From NCBI GenBank assembly GCA_036825615.1, contig DAISXY010000007.1, forward strand, positions 132,981-196,980: a DNA stretch of 64,000 bases. Direction: 5' to 3'. Within the stretch, counting starts at the first letter, position 1. Every line of letters begins with the position of its first letter. The translations under genes and the position numbers were made by a program. This DNA is from JAICXG01 sp036825615. Its GTDB lineage: Bacteria; Verrucomicrobiota; Verrucomicrobiia; Chthoniobacterales; UBA10450. Below the pieces are notes generated by a model. The model was not told the origin of the DNA. It saw only the letters and a list, made by a program, of their open reading frames with translations, and did not search any database. Shown here piece after piece: positions 42,346 through 52,413 of this stretch.

Positions 42346-43622
42346 TCAGACCTCCGCTAACAAAGCGAAGCGAGGCGGACTGTTACTCAGTCGCGATGGT
42401 CGCGGCTTGCCCGTTCCCCGCTAATCATGGCTCGGCCGCGAGTATTCGCGAGATGTCGGATACCTTGTCTGACATGGGCCACAAGGTCCATATTGTCACC
42501 TACCCGTTTGGGCAGGAGGAGATCGTGGTCCGTCGCGCTACGGTTCATCGCACCGCGCCTTTTCGGCCGGAAAGGAACGCGAAGGTCGGTCCTTCCGGCG
42601 AAAAGTTTGCACTCGACTTCCAGTTACTGCGGCTGCTTTGCCGTGTCATTCGACAGGAGCGAATTGACGTGATCCATGCCCATAACTACGAAGGCGCGCT
42701 CATCGGGATCATGGCGAAATGGCTCACACGCCGACCATTGCTTTATAACGCCGTCAATCTCATGACTGATGAGCTCGCCAGCTATCGCTTTATTCGACCC
42801 GCCTGGCTTGCGCACAGTCTTGCCCGCGGCCTCGATTGGTTCACCCCAATCTTCCCCGACCACATTACGGCGGTCTCGCCCGAGCTGAGGCAATGGTTCA
42901 TCGACCACCGGGTGCCGGCAGCGAAGGTTGATATGGTCCCGGCTGGAATCGAGCCGGAACTGTTCGACCATCCTGAACCGGAGAAATTCCGCGAACAGTA
43001 CAAACTCGCCGGCCGGCCGATCGTCATCTACACCGGTGTGTTGAATGCGTTTCAACGGATCGATTACCTGCTCCGCGGTTTTGCCGTCGCGCTCAGGGAA
43101 AAACCGGACGCGTTGCTCCTCGTCGTTAGTCCGTTGGTCTCCGCGGCGCACGAGCAGGAGCACAAGAAACTCGCGGCAGAGCTGGGCATTTCGAGTTCAA
43201 TCGTCTGGATTGCGCCGCATTCGCTCCAAGACCTGCCGAGCTACCTCGCGCTGGCTGATGTCGCCGTTGTTCCGCGACCGGAGTGTCCCGGACACCCGGT
43301 CAAGCTATTGAATTACATGCTGGCGGGGCGGCCGATCGTCTCCTTTGCCGGCGGCGCCAAAGGCGTGCGCCACCTGCACGATGCTTTCATTGTGCCGAAC
43401 CACGACTGTGAAGCGCTCGGTCGCGGCATCCTCACGCTTCTGAACGATCGCTCCCTCGCGCGCGAACTGGGCAACAACGCCCGCGCCACCGTCCTGGCGG
43501 AGTTCGACTGGCGGCAGATCTGCCGAAAAATCGAGCAGATCTACGACCAGTTACTCAACACCTCCACCTCTTCGGCCGGCTCGCTCGATGACTCTGCGAC
43601 GCCGGCCGCGGCACAACCTTGA
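42342..43622 (+). CDS. Glycosyltransferase family 4 protein
   Basis: A 426-residue GT-B fold glycosyltransferase. The N-terminal domain contains ACPFPANHGSAASIREMSDTL and DVIHAHNYEGALIG. The C-terminal domain has VPAGIEPELF, IYTGVLNAFQRIDYLL and the donor-binding VVPRPECPGHPVKLLNYMLA, where the E-x7-E-like motif of GT4 is altered. The start is GTG 42342, which overlaps the acetyltransferase stop by four bases. No membrane helix. Sugar specificity cannot be read. The C-terminal about 20 residues are Ser/Ala-rich and probably disordered. Confidence 0.88.
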   Translation: MIRPPLTKRSEADCYSVAMVAACPFPANHGSAASIREMSDTLSDMGHKVHIVTYPFGQEEIVVRRATVHRTAPFRPERNAKVGPSGEKFALDFQLLRLLCRVIRQERIDVIHAHNYEGALIGIMAKWLTRRPLLYNAVNLMTDELASYRFIRPAWLAHSLARGLDWFTPIFPDHITAVSPELRQWFIDHRVPAAKVDMVPAGIEPELFDHPEPEKFREQYKLAGRPIVIYTGVLNAFQRIDYLLRGFAVALREKPDALLLVVSPLVSAAHEQEHKKLAAELGISSSIVWIAPHSLQDLPSYLALADVAVVPRPECPGHPVKLLNYMLAGRPIVSFAGGAKGVRHLHDAFIVPNHDCEALGRGILTLLNDRSLARELGNNARATVLAEFDWRQICRKIEQIYDQLLNTSTSSAGSLDDSATPAAAQP

Positions 43623-43775
43623 AGCTCCCACAATCTGCTTTGAGAAACAGACCACAGCGATGGAGTATTTTTGGCGCAGCCTCTGGCATCTTCGATCGGC
43701 GCAGGATTTGCTCTCGACATTTTCGCTCCCCTCTCCTATGAACGGGATGCTCACGACGAGGAACTCGATAATATT

Positions 43776-44975
43776 ATGGAAACGAAAATAAAACCGGCGG
43801 ATCAGCCGCCCACACCCGGAAGCGGCGATGGCTTTGGCCGCCGCCCTGCGATGACTGAAATGAAGCGCTCCCATTGGGTCATCTTTCTCGTCATCTGCGT
43901 CATCCTTGGCATCCTCGTCTTCGCCACCATCGTCCACCTGATCGGGACCACACCATCCATCGCCCGCAAGGTGAACGCGCCCTCGCCGGTCGAGACCGTG
44001 CCGGTTCGGCGTCAGGATTTGAAGGAAGTCATCGGCGGCAGCGGGGCAATCGAGCAAGCCCAGACCGTCCAGCTAACGAGTCAGGTTACGGCCCAGGTGC
44101 TCGAAGTGCCGGTTAAGATTGGCGACATCGTGAAGAAAGGCGCGCTCCTTGTGCGCTGGGACGATCGATTGATCCAGGCAACCTTGGACGCCAATCGCGC
44201 CTACGTTGATTCCAACAACATTAAGATTCAGGACGAGTCCCGTCAGGTCGCGCGTTACAAGGCTTTGGAGCAAAAGAATATGGGTACCCCCCTCGAACTG
44301 GAAAAAAGTGAGATGGCATTGGCCGATGCCAAGGAAGCGCTCGCCAAAGCCACCCTCTCGCTCCGCCAGGCCGAGATCGACCTCGAGCATGTCAAAATGC
44401 TCTCACCACTTGATGGGATCGTGCTCGAACGCCTGGTCAATCCCGGTGAGACCACTCATCGCGACCAGGTGGTGATGAAGATCGGTTCTCTCAACACCGT
44501 GCTTCTCGCCGCCAAGATGAGTGAAGACAAAATGCATTCGGTCCACCTCGGACAGGCTGCCGAGGCCAGTTTCCCGGCCTTCCCGAGCGAAGTCTTTCAG
44601 GGCAAGGTGGTCAAGATTGATCCCAATATCGATCCGGTGACCCGCACCTTCACGACCTATGTGGAGATCAAGAACGACGACTTTCGTCTCAAGCCAGGTC
44701 TCTCCGGCTTTGCCCGGATCACGCGCGAGGCCAAGGGCGTTCTTGCTATTCCCAGCATCGCGATCATGAATCCTTCCGGAGAGCAGGCCTCGGTCTTTGT
44801 CGTAGACAGCAGCAATCACGCTGAGCAGCGTAAGATTCGCCCGGGGATTGTGGTCGACGCCATGACTGAAGTGAAAGAAGGATTGAAGGAAGGGGAAAAG
44901 GTCGTGACCATCGGACAGCTTTACCTGAACAACAATGACAAGGTCCGGACGACGGAGAGGTCACTTGAGCAATAA
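43776..44975 (+). CDS. HlyD/RND-type periplasmic adaptor (membrane fusion protein)
   Basis: A 399-residue adaptor with one N-terminal membrane helix (WVIFLVICVILGILVFATIV). Biotinyl-lipoyl half motifs flank a helical hairpin: VQLTSQVTAQVLEVPVKIGD, then the coiled region YKALEQKNMGTPLELEKSE, then MLSPLDGIVLERLVNPGE. A beta-barrel and MPN domain follow. It would link an inner-membrane transporter to TolC. The upstream frame to 43671 is not protein-like, so ATG 43776 was chosen. The TolC-like gene overlaps its end. Unusually, no RND or ABC pump gene is nearby; a Wzx-like flippase follows instead. Confidence 0.87.
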   Translation: METKIKPADQPPTPGSGDGFGRRPAMTEMKRSHWVIFLVICVILGILVFATIVHLIGTTPSIARKVNAPSPVETVPVRRQDLKEVIGGSGAIEQAQTVQLTSQVTAQVLEVPVKIGDIVKKGALLVRWDDRLIQATLDANRAYVDSNNIKIQDESRQVARYKALEQKNMGTPLELEKSEMALADAKEALAKATLSLRQAEIDLEHVKMLSPLDGIVLERLVNPGETTHRDQVVMKIGSLNTVLLAAKMSEDKMHSVHLGQAAEASFPAFPSEVFQGKVVKIDPNIDPVTRTFTTYVEIKNDDFRLKPGLSGFARITREAKGVLAIPSIAIMNPSGEQASVFVVDSSNHAEQRKIRPGIVVDAMTEVKEGLKEGEKVVTIGQLYLNNNDKVRTTERSLEQ

Positions 44976-46329
44976 GGTCGCGGTTGTTTTCATCCTGTTA
45001 CTCTTTACCGCGACCTGGGGACGCGGGGGAGAAACGGAATACGTAAGACTTCCTTCCCGGGCGCTCAACCTCAAGGACTGCATTGCCTTGGCTCTGAATG
45101 AGAGCCCGGAGCTCGAGGCGAGCCGCTTGGACGTCACCTCTGTAACCGAAGAAGCGCACGCCGCGCGCGCCAAGTTGCTTCCCGATCTCACCGCGCGCGC
45201 GACCTACCAGCTTTTTAGCGGAAGCCCAATTTCCAAATTTGCCATCGTGGATATCGGCAGCGGGGTGGGAGTGCGCACCGCTCGCTCGGTCGATCAAGCC
45301 GAAGTCGAGCTGTATTCGGCTCATCTCTCCTACCCGCTCTTTCGCGATGGCAGCATCCTGGGCTTTAACACCGCTCCGGCCGAGGCGAGCAAGCTCGCGA
45401 AACGGCGCAATCTTGCCTGGACGGCGAAAATGCGACGCGAAGACGTGATTGCCCGCATTACTGATGCCTACATCACCACCGTCTCGGCCATTAACCGCGC
45501 GAGCTATGCCGAACGCCGTGTAACTCTGCTGAAGAAGCAGGTCGACATTACCGAGGAGCAGCAGAAACAGGGCTTGATGTTGCCCATTGACCTCAAGCTT
45601 GCCCGGAGCCAATACAGCGGCGCCGAGACCCTCTCGAAAATCCTTCGCCAGCAGGCCGTGGCGGGTAAGATCGAGCTGGCCCATGCCCTGGGCCTCGACA
45701 ACCCCGACGACCTCCGGCTTTCCAATCAGCTCCCGGAGCCGCCGGAACCGCCAAGCGCGGCGGAGTTACTCGGGCCGCTCATTGCCGAACACCCATCGCT
45801 CCAGGCGCAAAAGGCGGCGATCGATCAGGCGCACGAAGATTATCGCCTGGAGCGCTTTCGTCTTTATCCCTCAGTAACGCTCGAGGGTTCCGCGGTCCAC
45901 ATCGATGACTTCAGTGGGAATGGCTCCGAGGTTTATACCGGCTTGGTCAATGTCGACGTCCCGATCTTTGATTTCGGCGCACAAATGTCCTCGACCCGTG
46001 CCCGCCTCGCCAAATATCAGGCGGAACGCGCCCGCCTCGGCGCCGTCAAAAACGATGTCACGGCTGAGATCGTCGGGATCTATCAAAGTATTTATGTTTT
46101 GAGTCAGAACATTCTGACCCTGCAGGAAGACGTGGCCAAGGCCGATCGTGACGTGCAGGTAACAACTTCACAGCAGCAACAGGGAATCGCCCCGCCACTG
46201 ACGGCGATTGAGAAGGAGCTGCGCCTGATCGCAAAGCGCGACAATCTCGATGGACTCGAAGTCCGCCGCCTCCAGCTCTACGCAGCCCTGCAAAAAGCGG
46301 CCGGTGGGGTATGGAAGTGGGTGCAATGA
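44965..46329 (+). CDS. TolC-family outer-membrane channel
   Basis: A 454-residue outer-membrane efflux protein. A signal peptide (VAVVFILLLFTATWGRGG) precedes RALNLKDCIALALNESPELEASR, the usual TolC-family opening. Two long helical repeats follow, with LPDLTARATYQLF and LYPSVTLEGSAVH marking the two strand regions. A TTG start at 44965 is preferred because GGAGAGG precedes it by about five bases; ATG 44935 lies well inside the adaptor gene. It overlaps the adaptor gene at its start and the flippase ATG at its stop, so the three are translationally coupled. Confidence 0.86.
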   Translation: MSNKVAVVFILLLFTATWGRGGETEYVRLPSRALNLKDCIALALNESPELEASRLDVTSVTEEAHAARAKLLPDLTARATYQLFSGSPISKFAIVDIGSGVGVRTARSVDQAEVELYSAHLSYPLFRDGSILGFNTAPAEASKLAKRRNLAWTAKMRREDVIARITDAYITTVSAINRASYAERRVTLLKKQVDITEEQQKQGLMLPIDLKLARSQYSGAETLSKILRQQAVAGKIELAHALGLDNPDDLRLSNQLPEPPEPPSAAELLGPLIAEHPSLQAQKAAIDQAHEDYRLERFRLYPSVTLEGSAVHIDDFSGNGSEVYTGLVNVDVPIFDFGAQMSSTRARLAKYQAERARLGAVKNDVTAEIVGIYQSIYVLSQNILTLQEDVAKADRDVQVTTSQQQQGIAPPLTAIEKELRLIAKRDNLDGLEVRRLQLYAALQKAAGGVWKWVQ

Positions 46330-47819
46330 AGCAATCCCAGCGGATTGTTAAAAACGCCGTCGTAGGAGTCATCGCCGGAGTCGTCGGCGGGTTGGTTTAT
46401 CTCGCTACGACCATAGCGATCGCGCGCAACCCGCACGTCACGGTCGCGGAGTTCGGCAAATACCAGTGGGTTTTGGCCTTTGCCATGATTGCTCAGTTGG
46501 TGGCTGATTCCGGACTGCCCCGGATGATGATTCGCGAGATCGCGAAAGATCCCAGCTGCGTCGGCAAGATCACCGGCGCCGCGGCTGGGCTCATCTGGTT
46601 CATCTCACTTCTCGTCTGCCTGATCGTCGGAGTGATTGCTTTCTTTTTGCCTTTCGGAACCGACATGAAGATCGCGATCATTTTGATGAGCTTTGCTACT
46701 CTCGCGACTTTCCACGGCGCGGGTTACAGCGCGGTTCTGCGTGCCTTCGAGGATAACGAGCTGAACTATCTCGGGTTCATCCTTAAACAGGTCCTGCTCC
46801 TGGTCTTCATTCTCATCATGCTTTACCTCAGGACCGGGTTGATCGGGTTTGTTATCGCCCACCTTACTTCCAACATCCTGATCTGGAACTTTTACCATAT
46901 CGTCGTTTCCAAGTTCTATACCAAGGTGAAGCTGCAAATAGATTTGCCGCTTTGGAAAGAACTGTTCGTTACCGCCATCCCGATGGGAGGTGGAGTCATG
47001 CTCCGCCAGCTCGCTCTCCACATCGATATCTTTGTCCTTGGCCTGATGACGAATATGAAAACCGTCGGCCTTTTCGGCGGCCCTTATCGTCTCAGTTGGT
47101 CTCTGCGCACTCTCCCGCAGACGCTCTCGCTTCCGCTCTATCCGCTCTATTCGCGCACGGCTCACTTTTCGCCCCAACGCTTCGGCGAAGTTTACCGCCA
47201 GAGCCTGAAGTTTTTTACTCTCATCAGCGTTCCCTTTGCTGCTTTCTTCATGGCCTGGTCGAAGCCGCTCCTTACTCTCGCTCTCGGCACACGCTTTCTT
47301 GAGGCTCTTCCCGCGATGCGGCTGCTTGGGCTTGGATTGATTCCCTTCTTTGTTTCCTGTCTTTTCCAATATCTCTTTGCCGCGCTCGACGCGCAGAAAG
47401 GTTTTTTCGTCTGGACGCTGGTTGGATCGGTGGTTCGCGTTGTCCTGTTAGTCACACTCATCCCCATGTATCACCCGCCTTATGTTGCCCCCGCGATTGC
47501 GTTTCTTGTTGCCGAGGTTCTCACGGTCGCCTTGTGGATCATTCAGTTGCACAAGCTCGGTTATCCGGCCCACATCGTGCAGTTACTCTGGCGACCGATG
47601 GCCGCCGGAGTGGCCATGGGCTTGATCCTTCTGTCGTGCCTCAACTCTCCAGTCCTCTGGCAACTCGGCGGCGCTCTCCTCTCGATTATTGTTTATGGCC
47701 TGCTCCTCTGGGTTCTGCGCACCTTCTCGAGCGCGGAAATTCACCAGGCGCGCGAAGGCATTGCCTTTGTCTCACCCTTTGTCGCTTCCTGGACAAAAAA
47801 ATTGAGAGGTGACTCGTGA
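46326..47819 (+). CDS. Wzx-like polysaccharide flippase (MOP superfamily)
   Basis: A 497-residue protein with about 12-14 membrane helices of the polysaccharide-export (Wzx/RfbX, MVF-like) family. The first helix region (VKNAVVGVIAGVVGGLVYLATT) and the repeated pattern of paired helices in two halves are typical. It would flip a lipid-linked oligosaccharide across the inner membrane. ATG 46326 overlaps the TolC stop; ATG 46311 is possible. The following gene begins with GTG overlapping its stop. No polymerase (Wzy) or chain-length regulator is recognised nearby. Confidence 0.85.
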   Translation: MKQSQRIVKNAVVGVIAGVVGGLVYLATTIAIARNPHVTVAEFGKYQWVLAFAMIAQLVADSGLPRMMIREIAKDPSCVGKITGAAAGLIWFISLLVCLIVGVIAFFLPFGTDMKIAIILMSFATLATFHGAGYSAVLRAFEDNELNYLGFILKQVLLLVFILIMLYLRTGLIGFVIAHLTSNILIWNFYHIVVSKFYTKVKLQIDLPLWKELFVTAIPMGGGVMLRQLALHIDIFVLGLMTNMKTVGLFGGPYRLSWSLRTLPQTLSLPLYPLYSRTAHFSPQRFGEVYRQSLKFFTLISVPFAAFFMAWSKPLLTLALGTRFLEALPAMRLLGLGLIPFFVSCLFQYLFAALDAQKGFFVWTLVGSVVRVVLLVTLIPMYHPPYVAPAIAFLVAEVLTVALWIIQLHKLGYPAHIVQLLWRPMAAGVAMGLILLSCLNSPVLWQLGGALLSIIVYGLLLWVLRTFSSAEIHQAREGIAFVSPFVASWTKKLRGDS

Positions 47820-49144
47820 AAATACCGAAGCGGTTAAGTGCCGGGCTGGATCGCATCACGCGCTGGTCCGGGGTCGCCGCGGAGCTTTGGGCGGATTATT
47901 ACCTGCTCATCCTCGGAAGCATCCTCGTCGTCGGCTCGGTTGCGCTGAAATGGGTGCAATTCCCCTTCAGCCATAACCTGACTGGTCTAACTCTTTCCCT
48001 CGTTCGAGACCCGGGACTCATGCCACACATATCCCTGTTCGCCGTCGGAACGCTTGGGCTCCTTGTCTTACTCGTCGCGCTCATTTTCGGACGGCGCAAT
48101 CTCACCCTCCTCGCCTTATGCGCTGCGATTCTTCTGATGCTTTGGGCCATTACACCGGCGCAAATTGCCTTTCGCCAGCCCTCGATCCTGCGGCGACTTA
48201 CCGATGAACTTCAGCTGACCCCGGTGCTGAGCGTTTTCACAAAGGATTATCTCCTGCAAAACTACGGCATGCCCGAGCTCGTTCCAAAGCGACTCATCCT
48301 TTACAGCGCCTGGGGCCGGCTGGACGCTGCGGTTTCCTTTCTCCGCCTCGGCTGGTACTGTTTCGGTCTCGGAGTAATCCTGATCGGTTGCTACGCGCTT
48401 GGGCGCATGAGCCAGGGCCGAGTTAGGACTGCCTTGCTCCTCCTTTGTCTTCCAGTTGGCGCCTTGCTGGTTCTGCTAATCCCGCCCGCCATCGGTCAGC
48501 ATTACTTTACTGATGGGATGGTTGCGAAGGCCCGTGGGCGAAACCAGGAGGCGATTGCTGATTTCCGGAGGGCGATGCGCTGGGACCGCTGGCACGCCGA
48601 GGATATCGATCTGTATGCTACCATCGGCCAGCTGCAAAGGCTGGCGGGAATCGCCTCCGACTCCCCCGAGCGGCATATCATCCGGGCAGTGGAATTGCGC
48701 GAAGAGAATGAGTATGAGCCGGCGATTTTTGAGTTCAGCCTGGCCGGGGATGCTGGAGGATGGGTTGGGCAGACGGCACGACGCGAGGAAGCAGCCACCC
48801 GCGTCACATTCGGGCTTGCCCTCTATCACGCCGGTGGCATCGGCGCTGCGGTGACAAACTGGGAGGTCGCCATTGCGGAAGATCCTTCCCAAATTTACGC
48901 GCTGCCATATCTGGTCCGTGGCTACTACGACCTTGGCCGGTACGAAAAAGGCATCGCGACGGGCGACCAACTGGCCAAGCTGATCAAACAACACACTTCT
49001 GTTCTCGCCAACGTCTATTCAATGATCGGTGACTGTTACGCCAAACTTGGCAAGGACGCAGACGCCCGCCGCTACTATAGCCTCTCGCTTGCCGTCGATC
49101 CTACCCTGAACTATTGGGCCCTCACCGGGCTTGCCGGCGAATAA
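47816..49144 (+). CDS. Membrane protein with C-terminal TPR repeats
   Basis: A 442-residue protein of no specific family. Five or six membrane helices lie in residues about 28-240, with YYLLILGSILVVGSVALKWV first. From about 245 the protein is soluble and contains TPR-like helix pairs, e.g. AKARGRNQEAIADFRRAM, VRGYYDLGRYEKGIATGDQL and GDCYAKLGKDADARRYYSLS. The GTG start at 47816 overlaps the flippase stop by four bases. It could be an assembly or polymer-length factor for the glycan made by its neighbours, but this is inference from position. Confidence 0.75.
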   Translation: MKIPKRLSAGLDRITRWSGVAAELWADYYLLILGSILVVGSVALKWVQFPFSHNLTGLTLSLVRDPGLMPHISLFAVGTLGLLVLLVALIFGRRNLTLLALCAAILLMLWAITPAQIAFRQPSILRRLTDELQLTPVLSVFTKDYLLQNYGMPELVPKRLILYSAWGRLDAAVSFLRLGWYCFGLGVILIGCYALGRMSQGRVRTALLLLCLPVGALLVLLIPPAIGQHYFTDGMVAKARGRNQEAIADFRRAMRWDRWHAEDIDLYATIGQLQRLAGIASDSPERHIIRAVELREENEYEPAIFEFSLAGDAGGWVGQTARREEAATRVTFGLALYHAGGIGAAVTNWEVAIAEDPSQIYALPYLVRGYYDLGRYEKGIATGDQLAKLIKQHTSVLANVYSMIGDCYAKLGKDADARRYYSLSLAVDPTLNYWALTGLAGE

Positions 49145-49146
49145 CT

Positions 49147-52100
49147 ATGGCTACTCGCGAACTTTCGGAAAAATGGGGATTGCACGGCGTCCTGCGCTGG
49201 GCCTGGGTATTGGTAGTCGCGTGTGGGCTTTTGCTTGGTTACTACGTTCTGCGCACTTATGCTTCACCCCGACACCGGCAATATCAACTTGATTTTGGGA
49301 AGGCGCAGTGGATCGAGCCAGCACAAAGCCCGGCTCCAATCGGCTATTTCCGGAAAGAGATCTATCTTTCGGCGCAGCCGGAGCAGGCGTGGATTCAGGT
49401 CGCTGCCTCAGATACCTATAGCCTGATCGTGAACGGGCACGTCGTCGGGACTGAAGGCTCGGTCAAGACCTACGAGACCGGGATTTACGATCTCAAGCGC
49501 GCCCTGAAGATAGGCACAAACGTGATCGCGGTTTCGGTCTCGCGCACCTCCTTTCCTGGACTGGCGCAGCTCCTTGTTCGGGGGGAAGTGATGCAGCCGG
49601 GAGGCAAGGTTATCTCCATTCTCTCCGATGAGAGTTGGAGAGCTATTAATCATACGGGCGTAATCCCGGGGACCGAGGAATGGACCTCGCGGCAAGTCGA
49701 AGATCAGCTCTGGCCAAACGCCCGCCGCTCGCCCTTGAACGACGAGCATGTGCCACTGCGCTGGGTGGATGTGAATCCGCGAATTCTGCAGCTCCCGCTG
49801 CACGGTTACTGGATCATGGCGCCAGACGCATCGCGTGAAACTGTTTTTTCAACCGTCATTCAAGCCGATAAAACACGCCAGGAGACCTGGATCCAGGTCG
49901 CAAGTTCTGGTGATCTCGACCTCGCAGTCAATGGGCACATTGTGATAGCTGCCAGCACCGCTGCTTCGGGCGGGAAGAAGTTACCTCACTTGGCAGAAGC
50001 AGAACCGACTCCGGCTCAAGCCCTGAGTCCGGCACGGGTCGAGAAACAGATGTCCAAGCCGGCGAAAACGGCCGGCTCACCCTTTCAGCCTGCGATCTTG
50101 TCCGCTTACGACATTAGCTACTGGATGAGACGAGGCCCCAACACGATCGTCGCCACGGTGCGGAGTGATCACTCGCCCGCCGCTTTCTTTGCCGACGGAT
50201 TTGTTGGCGGCTCAGGTGACAAGCTGATGCGCTTTTCGAGTAACTCGCATTGGACGCTGGGGGACGAAAGCGCAAGCGCAGGTAATAAGACGCAGGCGCA
50301 CCCCGTCCAGCTTGGGAAATCCGGCATTGCCCCCTGGGGTTATCTCCCGCAGGAAAACGCGCGCACACTCGATCATTCCGGGTTTGCATCATTCTTCCTC
50401 TCTTTTTCAATCATCGCCCTCACACTTGCCGTCGTCATCGCGCTTTGGTTAGCCGTGTCGGCAGTGGTTTCGGGTTGGCGGGACGAGCCGTTGTTCGATG
50501 TTATGGCGCGAGATGCCTTGCTTCATGGCCCAATCGCGGCCGGGCTCTTGCTCCTGCTTTTGCCGAACTTCGATCCCCGGTTTCCAATCGAATGGTCCTT
50601 CCAGCCCGTGATTGTGGTGGGTGCCTTTGCCGTCCTGCTTTTGATCCGGCTTCTGCATCTCGTCGTCGCGCGCTGGAGTCCGGCGGTGAGCCGGGCCGGG
50701 GTTGATAGGACCAAGGCCAGGACGCAATGGGAGGGACGGAAGCAACAATTCCGAGATACCGTTTCGCGCCGCCTGCGTTTACCGGAGTTATTTGAGATAC
50801 CTTTCCGCGAGTTACTTCCTTATCTCCTACTCATTCTGATCATCTTTCTTGGATTCGGCCTCCGCTGGCATGACCACGCCTACATGTCTTTTGATCACGA
50901 CGAAATGGGTCTGGTCACCAAGTCGAAGGGCATTCTTAAACTCGGATTTCCTTACACGGAATTAGCTGGCCAGATTCGGTGGCTAACTACTTACGAGGCG
51001 GTTCCGTATCCTCTGGCGCTCTCCGGTTTTCTCTTTGGCTATTCCGAATGGTCCATGCGCCTGCCTTCCGTCTTTATGGGAACGCTCTGCATCGGCGTCA
51101 TGGGTCTGATGGGCCGGCGTCTTTTTGGCTGGCGCACTGGTCTGATTGCGGCGCTCATTTATGCCTGTTTGCCCTTGAACATCCGCTGGGGGCAAAACGC
51201 GTTTTATCCGACGCAATGTCAGTTTATGGCCATGCTGACGTTCTGGTTCTTCTACGAAGCTATTCGTTTTCGACCATTCCACCGCGGCTTTCTCACCGCC
51301 GCGACCGTCTGTTTTTGCCTGATGTATCTTTCGTGGGAGGGAACTGCCTTCGTCCTGCCGGCGCTCCTGATCACCTTGATTGCCGTGCGTTGGAAGGAAT
51401 GGTGGTGGCTGAAGGATTTTCATCTTTATCGTTGTCTTTTCTTCATCGGCGCGGTCGTAGTGGCGGAGTACTGCTCTCGCATGCTCGCCGGCTATCCTTA
51501 CCTGCAGGTCGGATCTTCGAGTCTGTCGAACGTGTCCGGGCCATCGCTCTTCTTTCTTGCGCCCGGATATCAGCCGCTGTTTTACGTAGAAAAACTCCTG
51601 CTCTCGGAAAATCATGTCTTTTTTACGGTCATGATTTTGATCGGGCTGCCGTTCTGCTGGTCGCACCGCGGGTTCCGCTATGTGGTGAGCCTGCTCGCGC
51701 TGCTTTGGATTTTCCATACTAATTTTCTCGCCGCGGTTTCGCCGCGCTACTGCTACTATTTTCAGCCCCTGGTCATTCTTGGAGGAGTAGCGGCCACAGT
51801 CATGTTGTATGACCGCATTCTTTCGCTCGCACAGTTATCTGGCGGTTCAAGCCTGGCGCGTTCTGCCGCGCACGCGACCGGGATCGGCCTGTTGGCCCTG
51901 CTCTTCATCCAAAGCAACGAGTCAGTCTTGAAGGAGTATTCGCTTTCGATCGACGGCGACGAACCGCAGATGATGAGCCGGATGAACACCTATCGCTATG
52001 ACTATCGAGGAGCGGCTCGCTATGTCATAAGTCATGCCAAGCCAGGGGATGTCATCCTTCCCGGGATCCCGCATGTCTTTGCTTTCTACACCGGAATATC

Positions 52101-52413
52101 GGGGGATTACTTCCTCGACACGCTTTTCAGTTCGAAGGTCTTCTACCTTCAGGTCCTGTCTGCGCCTGCTTTCGCGGACAAATTTGCCGGGTTACCCGTG
52201 ATCCGAAATGTCAACGAGCTGAAGGACGTGGTCCACCACTCAGGACGGGCCTGGATCGTGTTTGCGCCCTACGGTTCTTTTGAAAAACTGAACAGCCCGG
52301 CTGTGCTCGACTACATCCACGAAAACGCAAAGACTGAGTTTGAAAGCTACCGGGCGAAGGTCTTCCTGATCCAGGCGGCACGCCATCCTGCGGAAATCGC
52401 GCAGGCGCCCTAA
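49147..52413 (+). CDS. GT39-like membrane glycosyltransferase fused to beta-sandwich domains
   Basis: A 1088-residue protein. After TM1 (about residues 15-37) comes a periplasmic part with two beta-sandwich segments, FRKEIYLSAQPEQAWIQVAA with DTYSLIVNGHVVGTE, and again ETWIQVASSGDLDLAVNGHI. These resemble the N-terminal carbohydrate-binding domain of GH78 rhamnosidases. From about 420 it is a polytopic enzyme of the GT39/ArnT type: SFDHDEMGLVTKSKGIL supplies the acidic residues of loop 1, followed by RLPSVFMGTLCIGVMGL and about ten helices. It would transfer a sugar from a polyprenyl-phosphate donor on the periplasmic side. ATG 49147 is two bases after the TPR gene stop. The fusion is unusual. 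Confidence 0.82.
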   Translation: MATRELSEKWGLHGVLRWAWVLVVACGLLLGYYVLRTYASPRHRQYQLDFGKAQWIEPAQSPAPIGYFRKEIYLSAQPEQAWIQVAASDTYSLIVNGHVVGTEGSVKTYETGIYDLKRALKIGTNVIAVSVSRTSFPGLAQLLVRGEVMQPGGKVISILSDESWRAINHTGVIPGTEEWTSRQVEDQLWPNARRSPLNDEHVPLRWVDVNPRILQLPLHGYWIMAPDASRETVFSTVIQADKTRQETWIQVASSGDLDLAVNGHIVIAASTAASGGKKLPHLAEAEPTPAQALSPARVEKQMSKPAKTAGSPFQPAILSAYDISYWMRRGPNTIVATVRSDHSPAAFFADGFVGGSGDKLMRFSSNSHWTLGDESASAGNKTQAHPVQLGKSGIAPWGYLPQENARTLDHSGFASFFLSFSIIALTLAVVIALWLAVSAVVSGWRDEPLFDVMARDALLHGPIAAGLLLLLLPNFDPRFPIEWSFQPVIVVGAFAVLLLIRLLHLVVARWSPAVSRAGVDRTKARTQWEGRKQQFRDTVSRRLRLPELFEIPFRELLPYLLLILIIFLGFGLRWHDHAYMSFDHDEMGLVTKSKGILKLGFPYTELAGQIRWLTTYEAVPYPLALSGFLFGYSEWSMRLPSVFMGTLCIGVMGLMGRRLFGWRTGLIAALIYACLPLNIRWGQNAFYPTQCQFMAMLTFWFFYEAIRFRPFHRGFLTAATVCFCLMYLSWEGTAFVLPALLITLIAVRWKEWWWLKDFHLYRCLFFIGAVVVAEYCSRMLAGYPYLQVGSSSLSNVSGPSLFFLAPGYQPLFYVEKLLLSENHVFFTVMILIGLPFCWSHRGFRYVVSLLALLWIFHTNFLAAVSPRYCYYFQPLVILGGVAATVMLYDRILSLAQLSGGSSLARSAAHATGIGLLALLFIQSNESVLKEYSLSIDGDEPQMMSRMNTYRYDYRGAARYVISHAKPGDVILPGIPHVFAFYTGISGDYFLDTLFSSKVFYLQVLSAPAFADKFAGLPVIRNVNELKDVVHHSGRAWIVFAPYGSFEKLNSPAVLDYIHENAKTEFESYRAKVFLIQAARHPAEIAQAP

